Shown in pieces: positions 31,201-40,535 of a stretch of 64,000 nucleotides of DNA. Below the pieces are notes generated by a model. The model did not search any database and was not told where the DNA came from. It was given only the letters and a program-made list of their open reading frames with translations. The number at the start of each line of letters is the position of its first letter. Position 1 is the first letter of the stretch. The position numbers were made by a program, and so were the translations under genes. The stretch comes from an uncultured Flavobacteriales bacterium (GTDB lineage Bacteria; Bacteroidota; Bacteroidia; CAIKAF01): positions 1 through 64,000 of the forward strand of contig CAILUT010000047.1 of the NCBI GenBank assembly GCA_903837495.1. Direction: 5' to 3'.

Positions 31201-31747
31201 TTTTCCTTTGCCTCAATGGGTTGTTCAGCCACAAGATAGCTTGGTGCTTGTAGGAACTTCGGTTGGATTTACAGCCCAAGTTCAGGGAAGCAATGCGGTG
31301 TATCAATGGCAAATAAACCGGGGCAACCTCTGGGAAATGCTCTTGGATACGGGAACTGTTGGCGGTTCCAATACATCCAACCTTAGCTTGGCTTCGGTAG
31401 ATTCAGCCTGGAACGGATACCGCTTCCGTTGTATTGCGAGCCTCGATGGTTGTTCCGACACTTCTGATCTGTCAACATTAACCGTTGAAATTCCCGTCAA
31501 TGGCTTTGGGTCGGCCAAAGAATTGGCTTGGTCGATTGTCCGGAATCCTTCGGGTTCCAATTTGCAAATTTCAGGCCCAGAGGCGGAGGTAAGGTACCGC
31601 ATTTTCGATTTTTCCGGACGGTTGCTCTTGCAAGGAAAGGAGTCGGGTAAAGGCCTAACCATTGATGTAGGCAGTTTGCCTTTGGGCTGCTATTTGCTGG
31701 AGCTGAATTCAGAAAATCAGCGTTGGAATGCCCGGTTTTGCCCTTGA
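28226..31747 (+). CDS. very large secreted protein: LamG-like (concanavalin) domain, cupredoxin-like domain, nine Ig/PKD-like repeats, Ig domain, T9SS-type C-terminus
   Basis: LVGWWGFNGNAQDASGNGFNGSVNGA LamG; SHDAREV...YYYVCTPHASFGMKGRIFVQ cupredoxin signature; repeated FC.GG...NGC units; RNPSGSNLQISG...CYLLELNSENQRWNARF. Confidence 0.85.
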   Translation: MKHFPFILGGFFAFFLLFFAQRIHAQVPAYVNPAGLVGWWGFNGNAQDASGNGFNGSVNGATLSNNRFGNAFSAYSYDGNNDRITVSNAQALNPGQMTMSIWVRPQSFGPSEQYIVNKSFDPNPRHWSIRVNATGQLQVETRINNTYYSYSATGPAANLALNQWAFLCLIYDGNRTLLLHNQDTVINAAQSGSLSSSTHTLNFGFFPHSNMPPFGYFFNGQLDDAGMWNRPLNSCEVKRLYNATVLSNNTILSSTPYTPITRVVNSAGLVYNPDSISIIQGDPVQFQIGGSHDAREVSQATYTANGNAWNGGFQTAFGGGLVNLPNLGIYYYVCTPHASFGMKGRIFVQPYTGNQSPISICQGDSSQLLATGSQSYVWSNGKTGSNTYVKNTGVYYVVGFDQHGCPDTSATINVTVNPRPTATVSASGPLQFCPGGSVTLTASGGTSYLWNTGSTSAAIQVQTSSAFSVIATNANGCKDTSAVFTTQVFPNPIAQVQNLGPTSFCSGGSVQLLALGGPIVLWSNASTNDTLTVSQSGFFQATVTDTNGCSALSPSVQVTVFPLPNAQISASGPTMFCQGASVQLSATGGSSYLWSTGQTGASISVNTAGTYFAVASSNQGCQDSSNVVSITVNPLPQVSIQALGPLAFCPGQSVGMNAQGAQTYLWSNGQTGSNILVSQAGTLSATGTDAQGCQSVSNPLTATLHPVPVAQIQVQGSLQFCPSDSVILLAQGGDAYLWNNGSISAQQVVQQTGVFSVIASNSFGCSDTSTTVSTQLVAAPTAQIVPSGPLAFCQGDSVVLQASGGTTYLWNNGSTNSSISVSQAGTWSVQAALGTGCVDTSQSVITQVFNLPSPQISASGPTAFCSGGQVVLLASGANSYLWSSGLIGDSIVVSSSGTFTLQGTDANGCSGTSGALTIAVFPLPVLTLSPSGPVSICLGDSLELSLQGGINYVWNDGLQAFSRYVQSPAAYWASGTDANGCSNLSDTATLSVFPLPQWVVQPQDSLVLVGTSVGFTAQVQGSNAVYQWQINRGNLWEMLLDTGTVGGSNTSNLSLASVDSAWNGYRFRCIASLDGCSDTSDLSTLTVEIPVNGFGSAKELAWSIVRNPSGSNLQISGPEAEVRYRIFDFSGRLLLQGKESGKGLTIDVGSLPLGCYLLELNSENQRWNARFCP

Positions 31748-31850
31748 TTTTTGAACTTCGGGTGCCGGCCACAAAAGGCATGTTTTTTACCCAGTTGAAT
31801 TTTTGCAGGCATTCTAAGTCCTTATGTGAGCTGTAAAGGTTTTTAATTGC

Positions 31851-31868
31851 AGTCTCTTGCAAGAGACT
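31851..31868. repeat. perfect 18-bp palindrome AGTCTCTTGCAAGAGACT
   Basis: AGTCTCTTG is the exact reverse complement of CAAGAGACT. Confidence 0.7.
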
Positions 31869-31957
31869 CCCCACTTTGCTTAGCCAGGGTTAAATTTGGA
31901 GTTCTTTCCGCAATCTACCGAAAGTTGGCTTAATTTTATCCCATATAACTTTACGCT

Positions 31958-33175
31958 ATGCGCTTGCTTTTTTCCCTAATTCTGTTTTTATCGGTTCAAG
32001 CGATTTGGGCTCAAGGTGTTCGAATTGGAAGTAATCCTGGAATGCCGGATTCCTCGGCTATTTTAGATGTGGACGATACCACCAAGGGGTTTTTGCCACC
32101 GCGGTTAACAACGAGCCAGCGGAATTCGATTCAGAATCCCGCCGATGGATTGATTGTGTTTAACATTACAACCAATTGCTTGCAAATGGCTACAACGGGT
32201 ATTTGGTTCGATATTCGGTGCCAATGTACAGCTTTGCCCGACCCCAGCTTTTCTGGCCCAAACCAAGGAATATCCAACCAATCCATTTCCTTTACGCCGG
32301 TAGTTACCCAAGGCCTAACCTATTCATGGACTTTTCAAAGCGGCAGCCCCTCCACCAGCAATAGTTCCAACCCTTCAGTAAGCTGGACACAAACAGGAAG
32401 TTTTAATGTAAGTTTGGTGGTAACCGATGCAAATGGTTGTGTTGATTCCAGTACGCAACAGGTCAGCATTAGCAACCAATCTCCGCAGAGCTGTTGGCAT
32501 ATCAAGCAGAACAATCCCAATGCGACAAGTGGATTGTATTTGTTGGACCCAGATGGTCAAGGAGGAGCGAGCGCAGACCAGTTCTATTGCGATATGACCA
32601 CAAGTGGGGGCGGCTGGACGCTTATTGTTCTCACCAATGGCAACGTTTCAGGGCATCCTAATGTAGGATTATCGGTTGCTAAAAACACCTTAATAAGTGC
32701 CAATGGAGGGCTGGTCTCTGCCAACTTAGATGCTTTCGACCAATGGACGGGAACCAATTTTTGGAATTTACTTGGCAGTCAAGGGCAAATGCTTTGGAAA
32801 GTCGGTTCTTCAAGCGGCAGTATTCTGGATGTGGTTCGAAACAATTTCAATATATACAATGGGGGCGATAGGGTTAGTTTCAGTACCTATCAGGCCTTGC
32901 AAGGCGGGATTCCCAACATCGATTACAACAGCAATGGGTATCTTCAGGCTTCAGGGAGCAGTACGGGAGGAAGCAGCTGTACGGTTGAATCAAGCCCCAG
33001 CGTAGGGTTGCACGGTCCGTGGTTTTACCACAGCTGCAGCAACGTTAGTCCATGGTGTACAGGCCATTCGGATTGCGGTGGCTTGCCCGTGCGTATGCAA
33101 TGGCGAAATCAAGGCAACTATACTTCTGCCACTTCGCCGAGCTGTTCAAACCACGGTGAAATTTATGTGCGATAA
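31958..33175 (+). CDS. secreted PKD + fibrinogen-like C-terminal domain protein
   Basis: Signal peptide; conserved DSSAILDVDDTTKGFLPPRLTTSQRNSIQNPADGLIVFN module; PKD; QFYCDMTTSGGGWTLIV fibrinogen-like motif. Confidence 0.82.
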   Translation: MRLLFSLILFLSVQAIWAQGVRIGSNPGMPDSSAILDVDDTTKGFLPPRLTTSQRNSIQNPADGLIVFNITTNCLQMATTGIWFDIRCQCTALPDPSFSGPNQGISNQSISFTPVVTQGLTYSWTFQSGSPSTSNSSNPSVSWTQTGSFNVSLVVTDANGCVDSSTQQVSISNQSPQSCWHIKQNNPNATSGLYLLDPDGQGGASADQFYCDMTTSGGGWTLIVLTNGNVSGHPNVGLSVAKNTLISANGGLVSANLDAFDQWTGTNFWNLLGSQGQMLWKVGSSSGSILDVVRNNFNIYNGGDRVSFSTYQALQGGIPNIDYNSNGYLQASGSSTGGSSCTVESSPSVGLHGPWFYHSCSNVSPWCTGHSDCGGLPVRMQWRNQGNYTSATSPSCSNHGEIYVR

Positions 33176-33285
33176 AAATTAAGGGGTGCCAATCGTTAGC
33201 ACAGTGGATTTTTTCCTCTAGGGGAAAACGGACACGCCCTACCAAATATGGAAGGGTTTGGGATTGTGCTTGGGAGCCTTAAACC

Positions 33286-33699
33286 TCAACAAAAATGGTT
33301 GTACACCGCCTTCAAATGTTCAGCCAACATGCTTTCGTTGCTGCCTTCTATTTGGTGGCGCTCTACAAAATGCACCAACTCACCGTTTTTAAAAAGGGCA
33401 ATGCTGGGCGAGGATGGAGGGTAGGGAAGAAAGTATTCGCGGGCCGTCTGAACCGCCTCGGAATCGACTCCGGCAAATACGGTACTCATCGCCGAAGGGC
33501 GTTTTTCGTTTTGCAAACTATGTATAACGCCGGGGCGGGCACCTCTGGCGGCACATCCACAAACGGAATTAACAATCACGACATGAACTCCCTCGGTTTT
33601 TTCTATCGCTTCTCGAACCTGCTCGGCGGTTTCTAAAGAGGCAAACCCATGGTTCACCAATTCTGCCCGACAAGGGGCAACTATTTCTTCTGGATACAT
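33286..33699 (-). CDS. BrxA/BrxB family bacilliredoxin
   Basis: MYPEEIVAPCRAELVNHGF...VVIVNSVCGCAARGARPGV (CGC motif). Confidence 0.92.
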   Translation of the reverse strand: MYPEEIVAPCRAELVNHGFASLETAEQVREAIEKTEGVHVVIVNSVCGCAARGARPGVIHSLQNEKRPSAMSTVFAGVDSEAVQTAREYFLPYPPSSPSIALFKNGELVHFVERHQIEGSNESMLAEHLKAVYNHFC

Positions 33700-33842
33700 G
33701 GTTTCTATTCTTTATTTTGATTTCAAATTTACAGGAAATTCGGGGTTTGGACAGAAAATAGGCGGAATTTCGCTCACATTTTAGGGATTTTAAACCTTTG
33801 AATCCGAAAATTTAGGGTTTAAAAACAGAGCGCAATGCCTTT

Positions 33843-35177
33843 TTAAACCCGGTCAAATTCCATGCGCATTCCTGGCCGAACGTCCATCAACTGCCCTTGA
33901 TCCCATACCTTCTCCCCATTCACCCATGTTGTTTCAATGCGGTGTTGAAAGGTTTGTCCTTCCATCGGACTCCAACCGCATTTGTACAGCAACGTTTCTT
34001 TTTTTACCGTTTCAGGGTGGTTGGGGTCAACCAAAATTAAGTCGGCCTGATATCCAGTTTCAATAAACCCCCTGTTTTTGATTTTAAACAATCGGGCCAC
34101 CTGGTGGGCCATTTTATCCACAACCTGTTCTGGACTAATCCAACCCTGCAAGCTCAATTCCAACATAGCCTGAACGCTGTGCTGCACCAACGGCCCACCG
34201 CTGGGGCAATCAAAATAGGCCTGCTGTTTTTCTTCCAGGGTATGCGGTGCGTGGTCGGTGGCTATTACGTCAATTCGACCGTCCAGCAATGCCTGCCGAA
34301 TGGCTGCTCTGTCTTGAATAGTTTTTACCGCAGGATTCCACTTTATAAAGCTGCCTTTTTCTTTGTAATCTTCTTGACTAAACCACAGGTGGTGGATGCA
34401 GGCTTCGGAGGTGATTCTTTTGTTTTCCAACGGACCTGGACGAAACAGGCCGAGTTCTTTTTCTGTAGAAATATGCAAAATGTGGATGCGCGTATTGTAC
34501 TGGGTGGCCAAATCTACAGCTCTGGACGAAGACGCATAACAGGCCTCTGCGTCCCGTATGACGGCATGGTATTCCATGGGCACGTGTTCGCCAAAGCGTT
34601 GCCTTGCAAGTTCTGTGTTCCTGCGAATGTGGCCTTCCGATTCGCAATGCAACGCAATAATTCCCGGAAACTGCCGAAACACCTCTCTCAAAATACTGTC
34701 TTTATCTACCAACATTCCTCCGGTCGAGGAGCCCATGAATATTTTCAGTCCACATACCTGGCTTAAATCTGTTTTAAGGATTTCATCAAGGTTGTCGTTG
34801 CTGGTACCCATGAAAAACGAATAGTTGGCGGGCAAGCGTCCTTCGGCCAAAGCGTACTTGTCGGCCAATAAGGCTTGGGTAGTGGCTGCCGGCTTTGTGT
34901 TTGGCATTTCCATGAACGAGGTGATTCCCCCCGCTACCGCCGCACGGCTTTCTGAAAGCAAATCGGCTTTGTGGGTTAAGCCCGGTTCTCTAAAATGCAC
35001 CTGATCGTCAATGGCTCCGGGCATCAGCCATTTCCCCTTTGCATGAATTACTTCTTCTCCTGGTTCTGCTTGGCTTTTGCCCCAAGCTACTATGGAATGA
35101 ATCTTTCCGCCAAGGATTCGAACATCGGCCTTTTCTCGGCCATGAACTCGAAATACTTCAGCACCGATTATCCACAT
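33843..35177 (-). CDS. pyrC: dihydroorotase
   Basis: MPGAIDDQVHFREPGLTHKADL...ATDHAPHTLEEK motifs. Confidence 0.93.
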   Translation of the reverse strand: MWIIGAEVFRVHGREKADVRILGGKIHSIVAWGKSQAEPGEEVIHAKGKWLMPGAIDDQVHFREPGLTHKADLLSESRAAVAGGITSFMEMPNTKPAATTQALLADKYALAEGRLPANYSFFMGTSNDNLDEILKTDLSQVCGLKIFMGSSTGGMLVDKDSILREVFRQFPGIIALHCESEGHIRRNTELARQRFGEHVPMEYHAVIRDAEACYASSSRAVDLATQYNTRIHILHISTEKELGLFRPGPLENKRITSEACIHHLWFSQEDYKEKGSFIKWNPAVKTIQDRAAIRQALLDGRIDVIATDHAPHTLEEKQQAYFDCPSGGPLVQHSVQAMLELSLQGWISPEQVVDKMAHQVARLFKIKNRGFIETGYQADLILVDPNHPETVKKETLLYKCGWSPMEGQTFQHRIETTWVNGEKVWDQGQLMDVRPGMRMEFDRV

Positions 35178-35181
35178 GGGT

Positions 35182-35910
35182 TTATTTTTTTAAATAGCGC
35201 TTTACGCCCGTTAACCGCAAAGATATAACGCCCCAAATGGCTTCTTTGATTATTTTTTTTGAAATTTTCGAGGTGCCCTCCTGCCTATCTGTAAAAATAA
35301 TTGGGACCTCTTTTACTGTAAAGCCTAATCTGAAGGCGATGTATTTCATTTCAATTTGAAAAGCATATCCTTTGAACCGAATCTTATCCAAGTTCAATGC
35401 CTGCAAAAATTCGCGTCGGTAGCATACAAAGCCTGCTGTCGCATCGCGCACCGACATTCCAGTGATGGCCCGTACATAGGCCGAAGCATAGTACGACAAC
35501 ATCACCCGCCCCATCGGCCAATTGACCACATTCACTCCCGTTACATACCTTGACCCGATGGCGATGTGGGCACCTGCTTGGGCAGCAACAAGCAATCTTT
35601 CTAAGTCGGCTGGGTTGTGCGAAAAGTCGCAATCCATTTCGAAAAGGAACTCATAATCTCTGCTTAAGCCCCATTCAAAGGCGGCCAAATAAGCCTTGCC
35701 TAGGCCCTCCTTTTTGCTGCGGTTTAGCAAATGCAGGCGTCCAGCATAGCTGGATTTAAGCCCCTCAACCACCTGTGCTGTTCCGTCCGGCGAACCATCG
35801 TCAACAATCAGTACGTCAAAATTCGAGGGCAGAGCCATAACGGTATGAACCATACGCTCAATGTTCTCAATTTCATTGTAAGTGGGTATGATTACCAGAT
35901 AGGGGCTCAA
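35182..35910 (-). CDS. polyprenol monophosphomannose synthase (GT2)
   Basis: LVIIPTYNEIENIERMV...DVLIVDDGSPDGTA...EMDCDFSHNP...DATAGFVCYRREFL. Confidence 0.92.
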   Translation of the reverse strand: MSPYLVIIPTYNEIENIERMVHTVMALPSNFDVLIVDDGSPDGTAQVVEGLKSSYAGRLHLLNRSKKEGLGKAYLAAFEWGLSRDYEFLFEMDCDFSHNPADLERLLVAAQAGAHIAIGSRYVTGVNVVNWPMGRVMLSYYASAYVRAITGMSVRDATAGFVCYRREFLQALNLDKIRFKGYAFQIEMKYIAFRLGFTVKEVPIIFTDRQEGTSKISKKIIKEAIWGVISLRLTGVKRYLKK

Positions 35911-35997
35911 GGGATGCTGTTTTTTACAAAGATAGAAAGACTTATTCCAGTTTTAATCTATTTGATGATTGAAAATGGAAGCAAAGGGCGGTGGGCA

Positions 35998-38055
35998 TTA
36001 GGTTGATTTTCCATACATCAATCGTTTCAACAAGGGGTTTAGCGATGCCACCAAAATTCCAGCCGCAACAGGAACAAGGGTGAAAATCAAAAAGAAGGTG
36101 CTTAAGCTGTAATTGGCCGATATGTGTTCGATTTGTCCGCCCAGCGTAGCTGCCAATTTGTTGCCTATCGCAATGGCCAAATACCACATTCCAAACATAA
36201 AGGCAATCATGCGCGGTGGAACCAGTTTTGAAACATTGCTTAGGCCCACTGGCGAAACACACAGCTCACCCAATGTATGGAACAAGTATGCAACCACCAG
36301 CCAAACCATGCTCACCTTTACAAAGCCCGGTGCGGCTCCTTGGGGTATAACTGCCGACCCAATGGCCAAACAGCCAAAGCCCAATCCCATGACGATAAGC
36401 CCCAATCCATATTTTTGAGCCACACTCGGATTGTATTTGCTGTCCCACCATTTGGTAAACAACGAGGCAAAAGCAATAATGAAAAAGGAGTTTAAAATGG
36501 AAAACCAACTTGTGGTGATCTCCACCAAATTTGAAACGGGTTCTATCACCCTGGCAGGAATTAAGGCACTTTCTTTCCCTCTTTGCTGGTATGCTTCCCT
36601 CACCTTTGATTCGGTTTTGGAATCCATTAAGACCCAATTCCCTTTTTCCTTGTGCAAATAAACAACCTGGCTGGCCATCAGCTCCTCCGAAGATTTTAGC
36701 ATGATTGAGGTGTCTCGGCTTAACCCAAACTGGGTTTGGCTTTCGGTTCTTGGTAGCCATTCAACCTCACCCTCTTTGTTGCTTTGTTCCATCAAGGGCA
36801 TAGATATTCGATAAGCCAACTGTTGGCTGTCGTTGTACACCATCCAGCCTACAATACCCCAAACGACGACAAAACTAAAACCCATGATTAGGTTGGCCTT
36901 GGGGATGCTGTTTCGGGTTTCTCGCATCAATTTAATCAATACCCAAGTGATGATTCCAAGTGGAACGGTGGTCAATAGGGCGTTTACAATTCGGTAGGCC
37001 ACCGCAGCAGAATCGGTCAAGGTGCGCTGGGTGAAATCGCGCGCAAAAAGCACCAGCGACGTGGCGCCTTGCTCAAAGGACATCCAGAAGAATACCGTGA
37101 AAAAGGCAAAAATAACCACGGCAATCATCCGGTTTCGAACGGGGGTGCTGTAGCGAATCAACCGGCTCACCACTACCGTTAAAAGGGCCGCCAAACCCAT
37201 TAAGGCAAGTACAACCGGGCCACTCAATGGTCCAATCGATAGAGCCTCTGGAATTAAATTCACCTTGGCAATAGAGCTCAAAGGGTCATTCAGAAGGTAG
37301 GTTAAACCAATGCTGGCAGCGATAAAAATCAAAATTCCATCTACCACGGTAAATGGATTCCGGGGCTCCGAGTCTATCGGTTCTGAATTTTGGATGTTGG
37401 ATTGTTCCGTTTCCTTTTTGGGGCGGTCGCCCAAGGTCCCAAACAAGGGCTTGGCCAACCAAAACTGCAAGGAACCCAGCAACATGAAAATACCTGCCAA
37501 TCCAAATCCCCAACTCCATCCTACATTTTCGGCCAAATAGCCGCAGATTAGCATCCCGAAAAAAGCCCCCGCATTTACACCCATGTAAAATATGGTGTAA
37601 GCCCCGTCTTTCTTTTCCGGCAAATCTTTGTACATCTGCGATATAAAACTAATCATGTTGGGTTTGAAAAAACCCGTTCCCATCACCAACAACCCAAGCC
37701 CGATGTACAACGATGCTTCTGTTTCTAAGGCCATGCTCGCATGACCTACCGTCATTATAAGCGCCCCAATTAAAACCGCCAATCGGTAGCCCAATATGCG
37801 GTCTGCCAAAATTCCACCTACAATCGGACTTAAATACAACAGGCCTGCATACGTGCCAAATAAGGCCCCCGCCTGTTTGCTGGACCACTCCCAGCCAGGA
37901 TTCGAGCCAATGGCCGCCATGGTCAAAAAATTAATGAGCAGAACCCGCATTCCATAAAAGGAAAACCGTTCCCACATTTCGGTAAAAAACAACACAAACA
38001 ATCCCGCAGGATGCCCCAATACGCGGCTCTTAAAAAAATCTGGACTTGCACTCAT
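35998..38055 (-). CDS. POT/PTR family peptide MFS transporter
   Basis: FVLFFTEMWERFSFYGMRVLL; GGILADRILGYR; FYMGVNAGAFFGMLICGYLAE motifs. Confidence 0.92.
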   Translation of the reverse strand: MSASPDFFKSRVLGHPAGLFVLFFTEMWERFSFYGMRVLLINFLTMAAIGSNPGWEWSSKQAGALFGTYAGLLYLSPIVGGILADRILGYRLAVLIGALIMTVGHASMALETEASLYIGLGLLVMGTGFFKPNMISFISQMYKDLPEKKDGAYTIFYMGVNAGAFFGMLICGYLAENVGWSWGFGLAGIFMLLGSLQFWLAKPLFGTLGDRPKKETEQSNIQNSEPIDSEPRNPFTVVDGILIFIAASIGLTYLLNDPLSSIAKVNLIPEALSIGPLSGPVVLALMGLAALLTVVVSRLIRYSTPVRNRMIAVVIFAFFTVFFWMSFEQGATSLVLFARDFTQRTLTDSAAVAYRIVNALLTTVPLGIITWVLIKLMRETRNSIPKANLIMGFSFVVVWGIVGWMVYNDSQQLAYRISMPLMEQSNKEGEVEWLPRTESQTQFGLSRDTSIMLKSSEELMASQVVYLHKEKGNWVLMDSKTESKVREAYQQRGKESALIPARVIEPVSNLVEITTSWFSILNSFFIIAFASLFTKWWDSKYNPSVAQKYGLGLIVMGLGFGCLAIGSAVIPQGAAPGFVKVSMVWLVVAYLFHTLGELCVSPVGLSNVSKLVPPRMIAFMFGMWYLAIAIGNKLAATLGGQIEHISANYSLSTFFLIFTLVPVAAGILVASLNPLLKRLMYGKST

Positions 38056-38144
38056 AAGGCGAAGATAGAAATTTAGGGAAAGGCTTGAACCTCCGTTTGA
38101 TTTACAAGAACTAAGAACCGGATTCAGTGAATCTCTTTCGGGGT

Positions 38145-39275
38145 TTAATCAATCCCCATAGCTTGAATCAATATACGAGCAGATTCGCGGTTTGAATACC
38201 GAGCTTTAAAATTCGCCAAATCCATTTTGCTGCCGGTCTTTAAGCGGTCTTTTATTTCAGAAGCCTTCGAGTAAACATGTATCCAAGGCTCCAATCCCGT
38301 TCCAACAGCCAATTCCCTATTTACCCAAACGGGCTTGCCACTGGCCAAGGCATTTAAAATCCGCAAGGGTACGCCACCCATGTATTCGCCACACAATACA
38401 TGCGCCTCAGCACCTATGTTTAATTCTGTGAGCAACCCTTCGCTGGGATTGAAAATGCATTTTATGGATTTCCCTTCCGTTTGCGCTATGTGCTCCAATC
38501 CTTGACCTGCTGCAATCAGTTCATATTCAAAACCAGAAAAATCCGCTAAAAAATCCTGTAGCTTTCTAGCTTGGTTCGGCTGAGTAAAATTGCCTTGCAT
38601 AAGAACATAGGGCTTATTTTCTGTCGCATTTTTCGGAATTTCTTGAAGTTGCTCCGAATCCCGAAAAAAGGGCATAACCAACTGTACATTTTCTGACCGT
38701 TGTTGAAAATAGGGAAGCTCTTTTTCTGACAGCGGAAATAAAGCGCTAGCAAAACCTAGCTCTTTTTCTTGTTTTTTCAATCGCTGGGCTTCTAGCTTAA
38801 AATAAATGGCTTTCCACCCAGAACTGGCCTTGGCGATTCGATGGTAATAGGCGTACTCTATGTTATGGCATCGAACGAACAATCCCCGCTTTGGCCATGC
38901 TTTCCTCAATTCTTTTAACCAGGCAGTACAATGCTGACCTTCAAATAAAATAGGGGCATTGTCTTTGTTTAATGCCTCCCACAAGGCCTTGGTTTTTCGG
39001 CTTTGTACGATGTAAGGGCTAAAGCTCAGTTGGCTTTTCCATCCAATTTCTCTTTTGTACCGAATTGCTTCAACTCGATCCCATGGGTTTGCTGCTTCCG
39101 ATTGCTTGCCGTAATCAAAATAATGCAAGCGAATTTGCACTCCCCGCTTTTCAAGGGCAGCTATTTTCCAGAAAACATCTACAATTCCTCCGTAGCTTGG
39201 AGGCCAAGGCCGGTCAAACGATACCACATGCAAATCAGGCATACCAAAGCAATGAATCGGCTCTAAAGTAGTCAA
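38145..39275 (-). CDS. glycosyltransferase (GT4-like)
   Basis: DLHVVSFDRPWPPSYGGIVDVFWKIAALEKRGVQIRLH...GGVPLRILNALASGKPVWVN. Confidence 0.75.
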   Translation of the reverse strand: MTTLEPIHCFGMPDLHVVSFDRPWPPSYGGIVDVFWKIAALEKRGVQIRLHYFDYGKQSEAANPWDRVEAIRYKREIGWKSQLSFSPYIVQSRKTKALWEALNKDNAPILFEGQHCTAWLKELRKAWPKRGLFVRCHNIEYAYYHRIAKASSGWKAIYFKLEAQRLKKQEKELGFASALFPLSEKELPYFQQRSENVQLVMPFFRDSEQLQEIPKNATENKPYVLMQGNFTQPNQARKLQDFLADFSGFEYELIAAGQGLEHIAQTEGKSIKCIFNPSEGLLTELNIGAEAHVLCGEYMGGVPLRILNALASGKPVWVNRELAVGTGLEPWIHVYSKASEIKDRLKTGSKMDLANFKARYSNRESARILIQAMGID

Positions 39276-39367
39276 TCTTGTGCGGCTTTATGTACATTTT
39301 CTGGCCCTAAGCCATTGCCTTGGTTTGATTTTAGGTCGGTTTGCCCCTCTTTATTTACCTTCGACCC

Positions 39368-40492
39368 ATGAAACCCCTTCGGATTTCGGTAGCCGTTATT
39401 ACCGATTTAGAAACCGACCAACGCGTAAGAAAGGTCTGTACCTGGATGCAACAGCAAGGGTATGACCTTGTTGTAACCGGTCTTAAAAGACCTTTTTCTA
39501 CTCAATTGCAAGAGCGGCCCTACACCCAGAATCGCTTAATAACAAGGCAACAAAAGGGCGTTTTGTTTTATGCCGAATGGCAATGGAAGTTGTTTTGGGC
39601 CCTTCGTAAATTGCCTTCCGATGTAATTTATGCCAATGACTTAGATACCTTGTTCCCTGCCTGGTTGGCGGCAAAAATACATGGAGCTGCATTGGTGTAC
39701 GACAGCCACGAATGGTTTACCGAAGTCCCTGAATTGCTTAATCAGCCATTTAAAAAATGGATTTGGAAGAAACTCGAGGCTTTTTTGGTTCCAAAAACGG
39801 CCGGCAGATTGACCGTTAATGCTTCCATAGCTCAGAAACTGAAGGAAGCGCACGGTTTTCCTTTTATGGTTTTACGAAATGTCCCCAATCTAGTTTCAAT
39901 TCAGGCCAATCCCTCTCTATTGCCGGCAGCAGCTCAAGCTAAATTCTGCATCGTTTTGCAAGGAAACGGAATTAACATCGATCGGGGTGCCGAAGAGGCC
40001 ATTCGGGCTCTACATTTTTTACCCGATCAGGTTCATTTGATTCTTGTTGGTGCCGGCGATGTGTTCCCCCTTTTACCCAAGTTCATTGAATCTGAAGGGC
40101 TGCAAAATAGAGTAAGTCTTTTTCACCGCATGCCGTACGAGCAAATGATGCAATTGGCCGCCTCATGCCAACTTGGTCTTTCTCTGGATAAAAACAGAAG
40201 TGGAAACTACCTGTTTTCTCTCCCCAATAAGGTGTTCGACTATTGGATGGCAGGAATTCCGGTCTTGGCTTCAAACCTGCCCGAACTCCAAGCCCTAATT
40301 CATGAAACCGGAGCTGGCGTTTTATGCGAGGCCGTAGAGCCAAAGCTGATCGCCCAAGCCATTCTCCCCGTTTTGGAATCAACAACCCTGCACACGGATT
40401 TGTGCTTCAAGGCCAAAAAGGCCGCCGCCCTTCATTGTTGGGACCACGAGCAGCAGACCTTACAGCAGTTGTTTCAAAACATGGTCTTGTAA
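39368..40492 (+). CDS. glycosyltransferase family 4-like
   Basis: MKPLRISVAVITDLETDQRVRKVCTWMQQQGYDLVVTG...LPNKVFDYWMAGIPVLASNLPEL. Confidence 0.8.
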   Translation: MKPLRISVAVITDLETDQRVRKVCTWMQQQGYDLVVTGLKRPFSTQLQERPYTQNRLITRQQKGVLFYAEWQWKLFWALRKLPSDVIYANDLDTLFPAWLAAKIHGAALVYDSHEWFTEVPELLNQPFKKWIWKKLEAFLVPKTAGRLTVNASIAQKLKEAHGFPFMVLRNVPNLVSIQANPSLLPAAAQAKFCIVLQGNGINIDRGAEEAIRALHFLPDQVHLILVGAGDVFPLLPKFIESEGLQNRVSLFHRMPYEQMMQLAASCQLGLSLDKNRSGNYLFSLPNKVFDYWMAGIPVLASNLPELQALIHETGAGVLCEAVEPKLIAQAILPVLESTTLHTDLCFKAKKAAALHCWDHEQQTLQQLFQNMVL

Positions 40493-40535
40493 TTTTCAAC
40501 CTCCTGTCCCCCCTTGAAGATTTCCAAGCCACAGG

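Noticed and set aside
26557-31662. Antisense ORFs opposite the repeat-rich surface proteins
   Set aside because: They repeat with the same periodicity as the sense repeats and have no signal or domain of their own.
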